From Boswellia sacra (lineage: Eukaryota; Streptophyta; Magnoliopsida; Sapindales; Burseraceae), in NCBI GenBank assembly GCA_013180625.2, contig SNVD02014757.1, forward strand, positions 496,001-560,000: a DNA stretch of 64,000 nucleotides, given 5' to 3'. Positions 10,301-22,328 of this stretch are shown here, piece after piece. The position numbers and the translations under genes are program-made. A model generated the notes under the pieces. The model did not search any database, was not told where the DNA came from, and saw nothing but the letters and a program-made list of their open reading frames with translations. Within the stretch, counting starts at the first letter, position 1. Every line of letters starts with the position of its first letter.

Positions 10301-13300
10301 CCAAATAATTTTAAGGTAGAACGTAAACATAATGGATTCTTGGATAAATCAAAGGAAATTTTTAGGGGTACAAAAGTTGATAGTCAGGCAGTGTTTGGGG
10401 TAATTATCAAAGATGCTCCATTTGTGGATCCTTGTACCTCAGAAGGCAGACATGGTACTGAGATGATTCCACCAGCAGCAAATCCTGTTGTTATAAAAGA
10501 GAATTGGGTATGTTGTGACAATTGTCAGAAATGGCGGTTGCTCCCATTCGGTACAAAGCCTGAGCAACTCCCTGATAATTGGTTGTGTAGCATGCTAAAT
10601 TGGCTGTAAGTTTCGCTGTCCTATTTTGGGAATACTACCTCATCCAGTTAATCAATTTGCAGTGTTATTCAAAGCTGCAGTAACCTTCATATTGTTTCCA
10701 GTGCATTTAGTTCTCTATATATGTATTTACTCTCAGCCTATATATGTGTTGTGTGTGTAAATGTATGTAGGGAACAGATACATGGGTGTTTCATATACAT
10801 GTAACTAAAGATCTTGCTGTGACTGATTTTTGCTTTTGAAAATGTTATCTAGGCCTGCAATGAACCGGTGTGATATCAGTGAGGAGGAGACAACAAAAGC
10901 TCTCTATGCACTGTACCAAATTCCAGTTTCTGAGGTTCAAAATAACATGCAAAATGATAGTAATGGAACTACTTCAGTTATAACTTCAGCTCATGGACAA
11001 CATTTTGACCAGAACCATGGGAACCTGACTTCTGCTGCTGTCTCAATTCAAGGAAAGAAAAAGTATGGCTTGAAGAAAATACCTAAAGGAAGTAAAAGTG
11101 ATGGGATTCAGTCATCAAAGTCCACAAGGAACCACCTGCAAGAATCTCTGAAACGGAGAAGCTTAAATGACATGAACCATCCTCCTGTAGAATCAAATCT
11201 AATGAAGAAATCGAGTTTTCTCCAATTAAAGAAGTCATGCAGCCGGGATTCTGAAAAGCAAATAACTAAATCGAAAGAAAAGCAAATGAATGGAGGTGTG
11301 TAACTTTTTTAGATATTGTTTTCCTAGCCGTCAGGCTATTGATCTAATAGTGTATAATAAGGTTGCTTCTTTTGTCATATCTGCAGGTGATGTCAAGCGA
11401 TTAAAGATAAACAAGATGGGTGTTGATCAGCATGAATATGTTACTTTAAGAAAAGCTAAGATAGAAGATAGGTATGCAGCTGATAAAAATAGGAATTCTA
11501 ACATGGACCATGGGGGGGTCGATCTCAAACCAAGTACTGGTTTGGAAGCTGAGGCAGGAGGGAAGGGTATGGTGAGATGTGAATTTTCTTGTTTTCAGGA
11601 TGCCAAGGGTGACAGTAAGGCCAACTTACTACTTTCGAGAAAGAAATTAGGAGACCAAAATCAGGTGTTATCAGATGGTAGGTCCTCTGATATGACAACA
11701 CAAGATAAGAGAAATAATTCTGTGAAAAGAAAGTGGCAATATGAACTGAAAGAGCGTGATAGCAAGAAATATGCGAAGGGGGGAAGCAGTCAGAGTGGAT
11801 TTGGGAGGGAAAAGAAATCCAGGGTCCAAAACACTGATGGGAGGGATTCCAGTTCAAAAAAGGTTGCTGATGTTAAATCCAACAATAGGGTGACACCTTT
11901 CTTGTCAAGTAAAGGTCATCCTGATGATGTTGTGGAAGAAGTTAGAAGTGTTGATAAGGGCTGGCAACTCCAGAAAGACAGAAGAAGAGTTGCATGTCAA
12001 CAGATTTTGGATGGCATAGATTTAATAAGAACTGTTCTCGGATCTGAAGAAGTTTCTGTGGGAGCCACGTCAAGCTCTTCAAAGGTTTCAGGTTCTCAGA
12101 ACAAGAGAGCAAACATTGGTGAAGTCAAAGGTTCACCAGTAGAATCAGTTTCCTCATCCCCATTTAAGACCTTATATCTGGATAGGTTTGCATCAGCAGC
12201 GGAGATCACTTCTGGGAAAGATTATGGTGGAGGTAATTGTCATCCTGTAATTGGGAAGGAAGAAAGATGCTGGGATGGCGAAGATGATTTTGCGATGAAG
12301 GAGAAAGATTTATGTAACACTTGTCCTGAAACTGTCAAATTTTCTCCCTTAGGTTATGTGGAGAGCTATGTTAATCGTAATGTTCCTTCTGAATTTGGAA
12401 ATCACCGTTTGCTAAATGGTGATGTTGATTCTGTCAGACATCAGCAGCGCCAAAGTGATCTGCATGTTATGGAACATGGCTGTGTTGAGGGTACAGGGAA
12501 TCAGAACGACCATGAGAAAGTATTTTCTCCACGGAAATGCAATGAAGGATCCTTGTTGCAGTCAAAGGACAGTGACAGAAGCTCTGCACACGATCTGTTT
12601 AGAGAAACGATGAAGATTCCTGATCCATTGACTAGGAATGGAAATTTGGTTCTCAAGAACATGAATTATGACTCATCAAATATTGATCCTGACCATCATT
12701 CACGTTGCTATGAAATGATAAGTGAAGATAAAGAATATGTTTCTGAGAGTTATAAGTTTAAGTTTCATGAGAATGAGAAGAATCACCTTTGGAGTAGGGA
12801 TCATCATGATTCAACTTCGAAGTTGTCTCCTAGCAAAAATAGGAAGGTTGCCTCCGAGCACAACCTTATCCAAGATTTTGGGGCTGAAGAAAAAGTTTTC
12901 CAGTTACAAAGAGAGAAAAGAAAGGGGATGTTGAAATTGGTCTCACTTTGTGGAAGTGAAGATGGAGAAAAGATGAGGGGTCATCAATCAGTACCGGGAC
13001 CTCAAAGTGAAGCGATGCTTAATGAAGTTCCATTTGTTGATTCTTGCAAAGCTGATGTGTTAAAAACATCAAAAAATCCAGGAAATGTTGGCAACACATA
13101 TGGAGCTTGCCAAAGTTTGCTACATTGCACGCCTGATCTGCATGGGGTCAAGGATCTCACTGCTCCAAGCCCTGTCAGTATGAAATCCTCCGGCCAACAT
13201 GCTACTAATTCCCTGAGGAAAGCCAAAGAACTTATAGCCGATGCAGATCGCCTTAAGGTTTCTCTACTTGGTCTTATACAGTTTTCAGAACTTCCCCCAA

Positions 13301-16300
13301 CCCCCACCCCCTCCCCCTCTCCCCTCCCAACTTTTTGTTATGTGTATTGTGAATAAACAGCATATACCCAAAATTTCTGAATTAAGGAAATTTTAAATTT
13401 TTGCTTGGTTTCTTTATTTTTCAGAGCACTGGCTTTTATTTCGAAAGTAATGAGGCTTACTTCCAAGCTGCCTTAAGATTTCTTCATGGGGCTTCACTTC
13501 TAGAAACCTCAGGTGGTGAAAATGGCAAAAAGGGGGATGTCACTCAAATACAGTTGTATAACACTACGGCTAAACTTTGCGAGTAAGTGAAGGTTTGAAG
13601 TTGGAAAACAAGAGTTGTTTCGTGCTTTATTGTCAAAATACTTGTTATTTTCTTGCATAAAAGTCATGCTACTAATATGTTATGCTTTCTGATAGATTAT
13701 TCGTATTTGATTCATTTTTTGCAATTTGTAACTTATTATGTAGCTTTTGTGATGAAATTTACAGATCCTGTGCTCATGAGTATGAAAAACGTCAAGAAAT
13801 GGCTGCTGCTGCTTTGGCCTACAAATGCATGGAGGTCGCATATATGAGGGTTGTTAACTGCAAACATTCTAGTGCAAGTAGAGATCTGAATGAGTTGCAA
13901 GCAACTTTACACATTGCCTCTCAAGGTAATAAAGTGAACTGTTGATCAGTATAAATTCTGGCTTGTTTCTGTTTTGAGTGGTATACCCCACTTTGATCAA
14001 TGATGTGTGTGTGTATGTGTGTGTTTGTGTGTTCTCTCCCTCTCCCTCTCCCTCTCCCTCTTTCTCGCTCTCTCTCTGTTTTAAATGTAAATGTATTTCT
14101 TTTGATTAAATTTTCTTGTAAAAAGTGGAGTTGTCTTTACACATTGCCCCACGATAATGTTGTATTCTAGTTTTTGGTTATAAAAAAGCCTTAATATCCT
14201 ATACTCACACAAAAAAAGGGTACTTTTTGGGAAGTTATCACTGGTAGTTAAATTGTTCAAGGTTTGTTTTTGTTTTTTGGGGCTCAGAATTTTAGCTAAA
14301 TTTAGTTTTATCTTGTGCCTAAGGAGTCCTATTTTAAAATTAAGAGGTTTCTCTTTCATCATTGAGAAACTTTATACTAGAAAGTGGAATAACAACAATA
14401 CATTATCTCTCTTCCAATTTGTTGAAAAGAAAACTATTATGTATGTTGATATGAGAAAAACGCATCAATTTATTATACAACCCTACACTAAAATAGGAAG
14501 AAAATTAAAAACATTATAAACCTAGGATTGCTTCCGTCTTATAACTAAAATAAAGAAAATATAAATTACATTAATTAAATAAATCTCAACACTCCCCCTC
14601 AAGTTGAAGTATGGACATTATCTATACCAAAATTGGAACAAAGGTGAAGGAAAATCCTTTTTTGCGTTTTGCGTAGCTTTAGTAAAAATGTCTGTAACCT
14701 GGTCTTAGACTTAACATATGATGTGGTAATCATTCCAGACATTACCACTTTTCTGATAAAACGACAATAAACTTCAATATGTTTTGTTCTTTCATGAAAA
14801 ACGGGATTGCTAGCAATGTAGATAGCTGCACCATTATCACAAAACATCACTGCAGGTATTTTAATGGTTACTCCAAGCTTAGATAGCAAATTTTTCACAT
14901 ACATAATATCACAAGTTGTATGAGACAACACCATACTCTACTTTTGCGCTTGATCTGTCAACCCCATTTTGTTTTTTACTCCTCAATGTGACAAGATTTC
15001 CTCTCAAATAGGTACAGTAGCCACTAGTCGACTTCATATCAAATTTAGAGCCACCCTCATTAGCATTTGAATAACTGATTATATTAAGTTTTTTCTCCTT
15101 TTCTGTAAAGCACTTCTTTTCCAACAGACTGCTTGAGGTAATGTAGAATTTTACAAACAGCCTCCCATTGAATCTTCCTTAAATTTTCATAGACTAACTA
15201 ACAATTCCAACTGCAGAAATAATATCAGATCGAGTGATAGTGAGATAAATCAACTTATTAACAAGACTTCTATATCTCTTTTTATCTTCAAATTCTAGAC
15301 TACTCTTATCATCAAGGATCACATTGGGATTCCATAGGAGTCTCAAGTGGCTTAGATCCTACCATCCCTGTTTCAATAAGTAAGTCTTGAACATAATTTC
15401 TTTGAGAAAGAACCAACCCTTCTTTACTTCGTGCAACCTCAATACCAAGGAAATGTTATAGTTTGCCTAGATATTTAGTGTGAAACTGTTTTCTCAATTG
15501 TAGTTTCACTTCTGTAATTCCATCAGAATCACTTTCAGTTACAATGGTATCATTCACATAAACTATCAGAGTAACAACTCCTGCAGTCGTTTTCTTAACA
15601 AACACATAATGATTGAATTGAAAATGTTGGAATTCGATGGACAACAACACTCTAGTAAGTTTTTTAAACCAAGCCTGTGGAGATTGCTTTGACCCATAAA
15701 TAGCCTTCTTCAACCTGCAACTAACTGTGACTCCCCCTGAACAACAAACATTGGTGGCTGCTCCGTATAAACCTCTTCATGCAGATCACTATACAAAAAG
15801 GAATTTTTGATATCAAGTTGGAAAAGAGGCCAATCAAAGAAAACAACAAGAGAAATCAAGATGCGTACATAATTGAGTCTGGCAACGGGAGAGAACGTTC
15901 TCAAGATAACCAACCCTATAAATTTGAGCTTACCTTTTTGCAACCAACCATGCTTTCAATCGCTTAGTAGTCCCATCATAATGATATTTGATGGTAAACA
16001 CCTATCGACATCCAACAACTTCTTTACCTTCATGTAACGTTGTAATTCTCAAGTACCACAACTACTAAGAGCTGACATCTTCTCATCCATAGCCTTCTGC
16101 CAACTAGAATGAACTAACGCCTTAATTGTTAGGAATGGAAACCACATGCAAACATAAAGAAAATGTTTGAGAGAGGAAGATAGACCATCAAATGAGACAA
16201 TTAGAAATGTTATACTTTTAAGCTTTACGAGTATCTTTCCGAAGGCAATAGGAAGGTCAAGATCTGGTGGATCTGGCATTGGAACAAAATTTGGATTGGA

Positions 16301-19300
16301 GCAAGATGGTGGAGTTGAGGATGGAATAGAATGTGCAATATCACCTGAAGGAACCTTATGCGGAGCTGGTTTTCGTCTTGTATACACCTGCAAGGGCTTA
16401 GGTAGAGACTCACTAGGTAAAACAGGCAAACGGATGGGAGGAAATACAATGTCAGTTTCGAATTGAGAACCATCTGATGAAAAATATGGGTTAGACTCAG
16501 AGAAAGTCACATCAACGCTAACGAAATATTTCCATATTAATGACCAAGACACTTGTAACCTTTCTGAGTACAAGAATACCCTAGAAAAACATATACAACC
16601 AAAAATATGAGAGGGAAGGAGCAAGAGAGGTTCACTTGGATGTAAAACAGAATATGGAGTGCGGAAATTAAGAATTGATGAAGGGACACGATTGATCAGA
16701 TAACAAGCCATTAGCACAGCTTCCCCCCAATATCTAGATGGTACCTTCATGCGACATAATAAAGTGCCGATAACATCTAACACATGTCTTTTTTTTTGTT
16801 CTGCAACTCCATTATGTTGTGGAGTATAAGAGCATGAGATTTGATGCAAGATACCATTAGAACTACAAAAGTGAGAAAAAAAGAAAGAAATATATTCTAA
16901 GGTATTGTCTAAACGTAAAACTTCTATTAAAATGACAAACTGAGTTTTTATTTCATTATAAAATAACTGAAACTTATGAGGAACCTTAGATCAGTGTTTT
17001 AACAAACACAACCAAGCAGTTCTTGAATGGTCATCAATAAAGATTATAAAATATCTAAAACCATGACCATTGGTAACCTTACAGGGACCTAACACATTTG
17101 ATTGAACCAAATCAAACGGTTTAGGTCATCCTTCCAATCATTTAATTAATAGTATGGGCATTTCAGTTACACATTGATTTGAATGTGAGTCATATCAATT
17201 AAGAAAGCATTACCGTTCTGTCCCCATTTTGTTCATGTCCTCCACTAATCGTCTTCCTCGCCAAGATCCCGGAACACACAATAAGATGAAAAAAATGTGA
17301 TGAAACAATTTAAATTTTCTGTGAGTTGATTGACAAAAAGAAGATTAACTAGAAATTAGAGAACATGTAAAAAAGACAACAAATAAAGTTGAGGATTTGG
17401 ATACACGGTACCAGATCCATTTACACGGGATTCTGAACTATTAGCTAAAAACACTTAATATTGTTTATTTGAAGGCAAAAAGGACGTAAATGGAAACTTA
17501 TTACCAGTCATGTGAGAAGACGCTCTTGAATCAATTGTCCATTGAGTAGACTTAGGAGAGGATAAAAATGCACTAGGCTATATGGTGGGACACTGGAAGC
17601 AGAGGCAGCAGACTCATTGATTGGTGGAACGCTTGGAATAGAAGCTCTGTCAGACTGCTTAAGGGTAGTACTAGAAGCATTAGTAGAAGTGGAATTTTCC
17701 CTCGAACTTTGATTAGCCCATTCAGGTTTGCCAAATTTGTCCCAGCATTTTTTCGAAGGATGATTAAGTCTACCACAATGAGTACAAGGGCTATGACCAC
17801 CATAACCTCTAATAGGACCTCTACCTCTACCAGAAAAAGATCCTCTACCTCTATTACCCAAAGCAACCAATGCAGAAGTATCTTCATTATGTTGAGAGGT
17901 AGGTAATCGTTGTAGTCGAGCATATGCTACCTTAAGACTAGAAAGTTCTTTCTCAGTCAAGATACTATTCCTAGCACTTTCATTGACAGGAGGTAAGCTA
18001 GGCTAAAATTTTATAGCAAACAGTTCTTCACGCTGTTTTCTTAATTTCTCAACTCAGTAGTAATAGGATGATAGGAATTAAGTTCACCCATTAATCCTTC
18101 AATTACACCTAAATGTTCACTTAACTATTTATCACCCATTTGACAAGAAAACAACATAGAATGGACATCAAAAATCTTAGACACATTTTGAGATTCGCCA
18201 AACTCGTCTTGTACTGAAGTCCATAATTGTTTGGTTGTGTCAACCCACATAACCGTTATTGCAATAGACGGTTCCTTACTATTTAGCATATTCTTTAGAG
18301 TCCTTAGTTGCAGAATCTTGGGTTAAATAATCAGCTTTACCTTGACTCCTCAAAAATTTGATAGCTCGCTGTAACCATAACTTAAAATTGCCCTCTTTCA
18401 GCTTCACTGCAGTTATAGAAGCACCATGTCCTGGATTGGAAACCATAGATGAGGCCGTCACACCAGGATGTTCAGGCTAGGCAACCCTTTAATCGGAAAA
18501 ATAAAACCAGCCAACACAATAGCCCAACTGACAATCACAATAACCAAACTGAATCTTACAAAAGAAAAAAATATAAGCAAACCATTGATTAGCAACAGAA
18601 GATGACGATTTGACCAGAAATATAACAGAAACAATTAACAGAGGCATATTCCGACGATAAAAAAATGAGGACAGCAGCTTTTCCGGTGATCGGAGAAGAT
18701 TCGGGTAGAGGTTTCCAGCCACGATTGAGGGGTTTTGGCTGTTGGAGTTCGGCGACTTTGGTAGAATGGGCGGTGACGATCACCGCTGCCAGAACATGGC
18801 CAATCGGAGACAATGGCAAAATCCTAATTTTCTTTCCTTTTCGATGTAGGACCAGTTAGATTATAATTGGGAATAAAATTAGGGATTTTAATTTGATTTT
18901 AAGGATTTTAATAAATTAGAGAGTTTGACTATTATTAGAGATTTTGACTTTCTACATTGGGAGTAATCTTAATTTGAGTTGTTTTCATAATTAAAAGTTT
19001 ACTATTTTGTTTAAGATTTATTTTTGGTATTTTCGAATTTATTTGGGATTATATTTATTTGTTAGTCAAGTTATGTTTGTTGGCACTATAAATACGTGTT
19101 ATTAGTTATTTCTTAGGTTGTTGAATATGAATTTCGATATTTTAGTAAAAAAATTATTTTCTCTCATTTTCTCTGTCTATATATTTTTTTTTCTTAATTT
19201 AAGGTTTCTGGTCCCTCATCATTTGGTATCAGAATGTGGTTTCATCCGCTCTTTTACTAGTTATATTTTATTTTTTATTCGACCCATAAATCATAAATTT

Positions 19301-22300
19301 CCCATCTTTATCGATACCTTTACCCCAATTCATCTCCCATCACCCACCCCTAAAAAAAAAAAAGCCACTATTACTGTTCATCACAATATCTGTGTTTACC
19401 ATTGACCGGTGTTGATCATAGTTGACTGATACAGTTTGCAACACTGCCACCACCATCAGAATCCCCTCGTCATGATCTACAATTTGTCCTTCAGCACCAA
19501 CTTCAAATTTTTATCCTAAAGGTGTCAAAACGTCATTCAAAGCTTTACAAATGGCCCCCTAAGGTTTTGGTTTGTGTAGTTTAGCCCTTAATGTTTTAGA
19601 AATTTTATTTTAGCCCCTATATATTCAGTCCACTATAGTCTTAGTTCTTCTTAGTTTAGCCCCTATGGCCAATCATCTTCATCCTCTACTTATAGATGTC
19701 ATAAATAAACCAAAGGATAGTCTCAACAATAGAATTGATGGATTTGAGAGAAGAGTGGATGCCAATTTGAAGAAGAGCTTAGACTTCTTATTAAAAGTTT
19801 TACCTTTGATCCCGCATTCTTTCCTTCAAGGCCTTGTGTGCAAAAAAAAAATACAAAGAATGAACCTTTGGGAGATGAAATTATAAGCAAGGATGAATGT
19901 GATGATTCTAGTGAAGATGATAAAGCAAGTGAGACTGATCTTGAAGATAGACATGAATCTGAAGGTAATATTGAAATCGAGAGCAAGATGAATTTTAATG
20001 ATGATGTGGAGTCTATATGTGAAGTCAAACCCCTATGTGAAAAAGAATCTTATGAGATCATTCAAGAAATTGATTTCATAGATTATAATTCATATTTGGG
20101 TTTACCTAATCCTATCATTGAGTTTACATCCTTGGTGAATTTTTTAATGGTGCTTATTGTTTCTCCACCAACATTAAAGGCTATTGAAGCATTATCACTG
20201 TTTCTATCATGTGTGCCTATGCTATTGGATCATCATGAAATAAAGATTTAGGTAGATGACTTTCCAATGCTTGTGCAAGACAAGACGTGACGTTTTCTTG
20301 TGTATTGGCAACTTCCTTCTTGACAACTCGCCGGGAGTCGAGTTCTTTCAAGGGAGGGGGGAGAATTGAAGTGGGACTAACTAGATTATAATTAGGAATA
20401 AAATTAGAGATTTCAATTTGATTTTAGGAATGTTAGTAAATTAGAGAGTTTGACTATTATTAGAGATTTTGACTTCCTAAATTGGGAGTAATCCTAATTT
20501 GAATTATTTCCATAATTAAAAGTTTACTATTTTTTTTAGGATTTATTTTTGGTATTTTCTAGTTTAGTTGGGATTAGATTCTATTTCCTAGTCAAGATAT
20601 GTTTGTTGATATTATAAATACGTGACATTAGATATTTTATTTCTTAGGCTGTTGAATATAATTTTTTTATCTTTTAGTAAAAAGATTATTTTCTCCCGCT
20701 TCCTCTGTCTACATCTTCCTCCCTTTTTTTAAATTTAAGGAACCTCATTTCTCATAACTTTTTCCTTTTTTTTTATTAATAAGAACAGAGAAAATAAAAT
20801 ACTAAGGAACCCTAAGATCTCTACTCTGCACTGATACCATGTTGAAAAGAAAACTATAGTGCATATCGATATGAGAAAAACACATCAATTTATAGTACAA
20901 CCCTAAACTAAAATAGAATGAAAATTAAAAACCTTATAAACCTAGGATTGCGTCCCTCTTATAACTAGAGAGTCCTAACTAGTAAGGAAAATATAAATTA
21001 CATTAAATAAATAAATCTCAACACAAGTAAAACATATCTGCTTATAAGTTATTACTCTTGAATTTGATATAACTATTTATAAGCATTCTAGTGGATATTG
21101 CAACTTCCACCACTTTTGACATGGAATGTAATTCTAGATTGGTGATGTTTTTGACCAAACACATGTTACCGTCCAGTTCCCATGTTATAAATTTTCTCGA
21201 TGAATAGATACTGTTACATGCCTTGACAAAAAAGAAAAGATATTTATACATGCGGGTATGCCTGAAAAGCTGTGCTTGGTTTAACATGTTCTTGAATTAT
21301 TTCATCAGGCGACTCTCCATCTTCTTCTGCATCAGATGTTGATAATTTGAATAATCAAGTGACAGCGGATAAGGCTGCTTCATCCATAGGTGCTGTGTCT
21401 CATGTTACCGGAAACAGTGTCATTGTTGCCCAAAACCACCCAACTTTTATTCGGGTGCTTGACTTTGTAAGTTAATTTAATCTGGTGTACAGTCAAATTC
21501 ACTAATTCATTTATTTATTATTTAAGTTGTTTCTCTGCCCAGAAAGATTTTGTTTACAATACATTCCTTGTTGATACATACTTATTTATGATTATTCATT
21601 TAAAGGTTCTTTGGCTGGCATGTTGTGAAATTGTCACCGCTTGAATGTTGTAATTGTATGGGAGGCCTAGGTTAACTCATTGTAATATGCAGTGAGAGAA
21701 CTATGGGAAACACCTTGAATAAATCTTACATAAAAAGAATTAAGAAGGTGAATGAGAATCCTCAGTCACTGATTTTTAGTATATACTGCAATATATTAGG
21801 ATTAGATTCTTGTGTTCTGAAAGTTTCTATTTTGCTGGTAAATCAACATTTTGACTGCTTGAAGGCACTCAGTTGGACTTGCTCTTCTGTAATTGCTGGA
21901 GTGTTATTCTTCATATTTTGTTTTTAGTATTATAGTGGGTCCACTTATTTTAGCTGTCATTAAAGAAAAAAGGAGTTATTTGACAGTTTAACCACTGGCT
22001 GTATTAGTGGATACCATATTATGATGTGCAGTTCCTGTCTCTTTGCTTATATTTATGAATTTATTGGCAAAAGGGGGTGAATATATCAGTATTGTGTACT
22101 ACTCTGCAGACACAGGATGTAAATTTTGCAATGGAGGCCTCAAGAAAATCTCAGAACACTTTTGCAGCAGCTAATATAGCCCTAGCAGAGGCTCAAAAAA
22201 GAGATTGTATTACCACTATTAAGAGGGTGATTGATTTCAGCTTCCAGGATGTAGAGGAACTCTTACGTCTTGTTCAGCTTGCACTGGAGGCCATAAGCTG

Positions 22301-22328
22301 TTCAGGTGTAGGTGGTGCTAGGGACTAA
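7366..22328 (+). CDS. CW-type zinc-finger protein (CWZF family), 11 coding exons, one frame break in exon 4
   Basis: Likely nuclear histone-methyl-lysine reader; CW domains bind methylated H3K4. Coding exons by splice consensus: 7366-7458, 8364-8436, 8536-8663, 8783-9180, 9269-10605, 10853-11295, 11387-13257, 13425-13582, 13765-13925, 21309-21466 and 22110-22328, about 1680 codons. The N-terminus is acidic, followed by the family block GGYGSFLPSYDR. The CW domain is split between exons 5 and 6: WVCCDNCQKWRLLPFG, then NWLCSMLNWL joined to PAMNRCD, with all four Cys and the two core Trp present. The C-terminus has the conserved block around STGFYFESNEAYFQAALRF and CAHEYEKRQEMAAAALAYKC. Exon 4 carries a one-base frame break at the A6 run 9042-9047; frames on both sides match the family and all other junctions agree in phase. 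Intron 9 (13926-21308) is enlarged by retroelements. The closest Arabidopsis relative I recall is At4g15730. Confidence 0.92.
13293..13328. repeat. C-rich tract in intron 7 (G-quadruplex potential on the minus strand)
   Basis: Five or more runs of three to five C separated by one to three bases (CCCCCAACCCCCACCCCC and onward) lie 36 bases after the exon 7 donor. The G-rich strand is the template strand, so the nascent RNA is C-rich. Confidence 0.8.
14004..14079. repeat. Compound microsatellite (TG)n then (CTCCCT)n in intron 9
   Basis: An imperfect GT/TG run (14004-14032) passes directly into CTCTCC-type hexamer repeats and then CT dinucleotides. It is a likely length-polymorphic marker, with no sign of function. 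Confidence 0.9.
14420..14591 (-). mobile_element. 3' LTR (172 bp) of degenerate copia element in intron 9
   Basis: The block runs TGTTGAAAAG...AATCTCAACA and is about 90% identical by eye to 20840-21023. On the right it is followed by ACTCCCCCTCAAG, the complement of a polypurine tract, which sets minus orientation. Candidate target-site copies are CAATT before it and CAAGT after 21023, a 4/5 match. Confidence 0.88.
14592..18461 (-). pseudogene. Degenerate Ty1/copia gag-pol in intron 9
   Basis: Minus-strand fragments occur in the order gag (18461-17508), integrase (about 17500-16049), RT (15943-15456) and RNase H (15124-14599). Gag shows the CCHC knuckle CTHCGRLNHPSKKC near 17780. Integrase keeps SYTPQHNGVAEQKKRH and YWGEAVLMACYLINRVPS. 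RT keeps AIYGSKQSPQAWFKKL, but the catalytic YVDD reads YVNDT. RNase H keeps STSGYCTYLRGNLV and a CDNGAAIYIA block. Several stops and frameshifts separate the pieces, and the RT active-site Asp is replaced, so it cannot move on its own. Opposite in orientation to the host gene, so it is spliced out as antisense TE. Confidence 0.93.
18845..20747 (+). mobile_element. Non-autonomous LTR retroelement nested in the copia element (about 1.9 kb)
   Basis: Direct repeats of about 375 bp at 18845-19218 and 20372-20747 share long blocks such as GAGAGTTTGACTATTATTAG and ATAATTAAAAGTTTACTATT and a TATAAATACGTG promoter-like box. The left LTR is followed by TGGTATCAGA at 19224 (tRNA-Met primer site). The right LTR is preceded by the purine tract AAGGGAGGGGGGAGAATTGAAG. 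The 1.15 kb interior has no RT, integrase or protease, only a short acidic ORF of unknown nature at 19838-20251. It is inserted between the copia gag and its 5' LTR, in the opposite orientation. LTR ends are approximate and I could not confirm a target-site duplication. Confidence 0.82.
19838..20251 (+). CDS. Acidic ORF inside the non-autonomous element, unknown
   Basis: 137 codons, rich in Asp and Glu in the first 70 residues (for example DECDDSSEDDKASETDLED), then a more hydrophobic tail. It sits wholly between the two LTRs. An overlapping short ORF upstream (19665-19886) reads MANHLHPLLIDVINKPKDSL and may once have been joined to it as a gag-like protein. No domain is recognised. It may be decayed gag or merely an open frame. 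Confidence 0.3.
   Translation: MQKKNTKNEPLGDEIISKDECDDSSEDDKASETDLEDRHESEGNIEIESKMNFNDDVESICEVKPLCEKESYEIIQEIDFIDYNSYLGLPNPIIEFTSLVNFLMVLIVSPPTLKAIEALSLFLSCVPMLLDHHEIKI
20840..21023 (-). mobile_element. 5' LTR (184 bp) of degenerate copia element in intron 9
   Basis: Matches 14420-14591 over its length, with an extra AGAGTCCTAACTAGTAAG-like segment near 20970. Immediately left, CTGATACCA at 20831-20839 is the complement of the tRNA-Met primer site TGGTATCAG, which confirms minus orientation. LTR divergence of very roughly 8-10% by eye implies an old insertion. Confidence 0.88.

Noticed and set aside
11525..11857. 110-codon minus-strand ORF inside the CW gene
   Set aside because: Lies antisense to exon 7 of a well-supported gene; a shadow frame with no motif.
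16167..16466. 99-codon plus-strand ORF
   Set aside because: Antisense shadow of the copia integrase-RT connection region.
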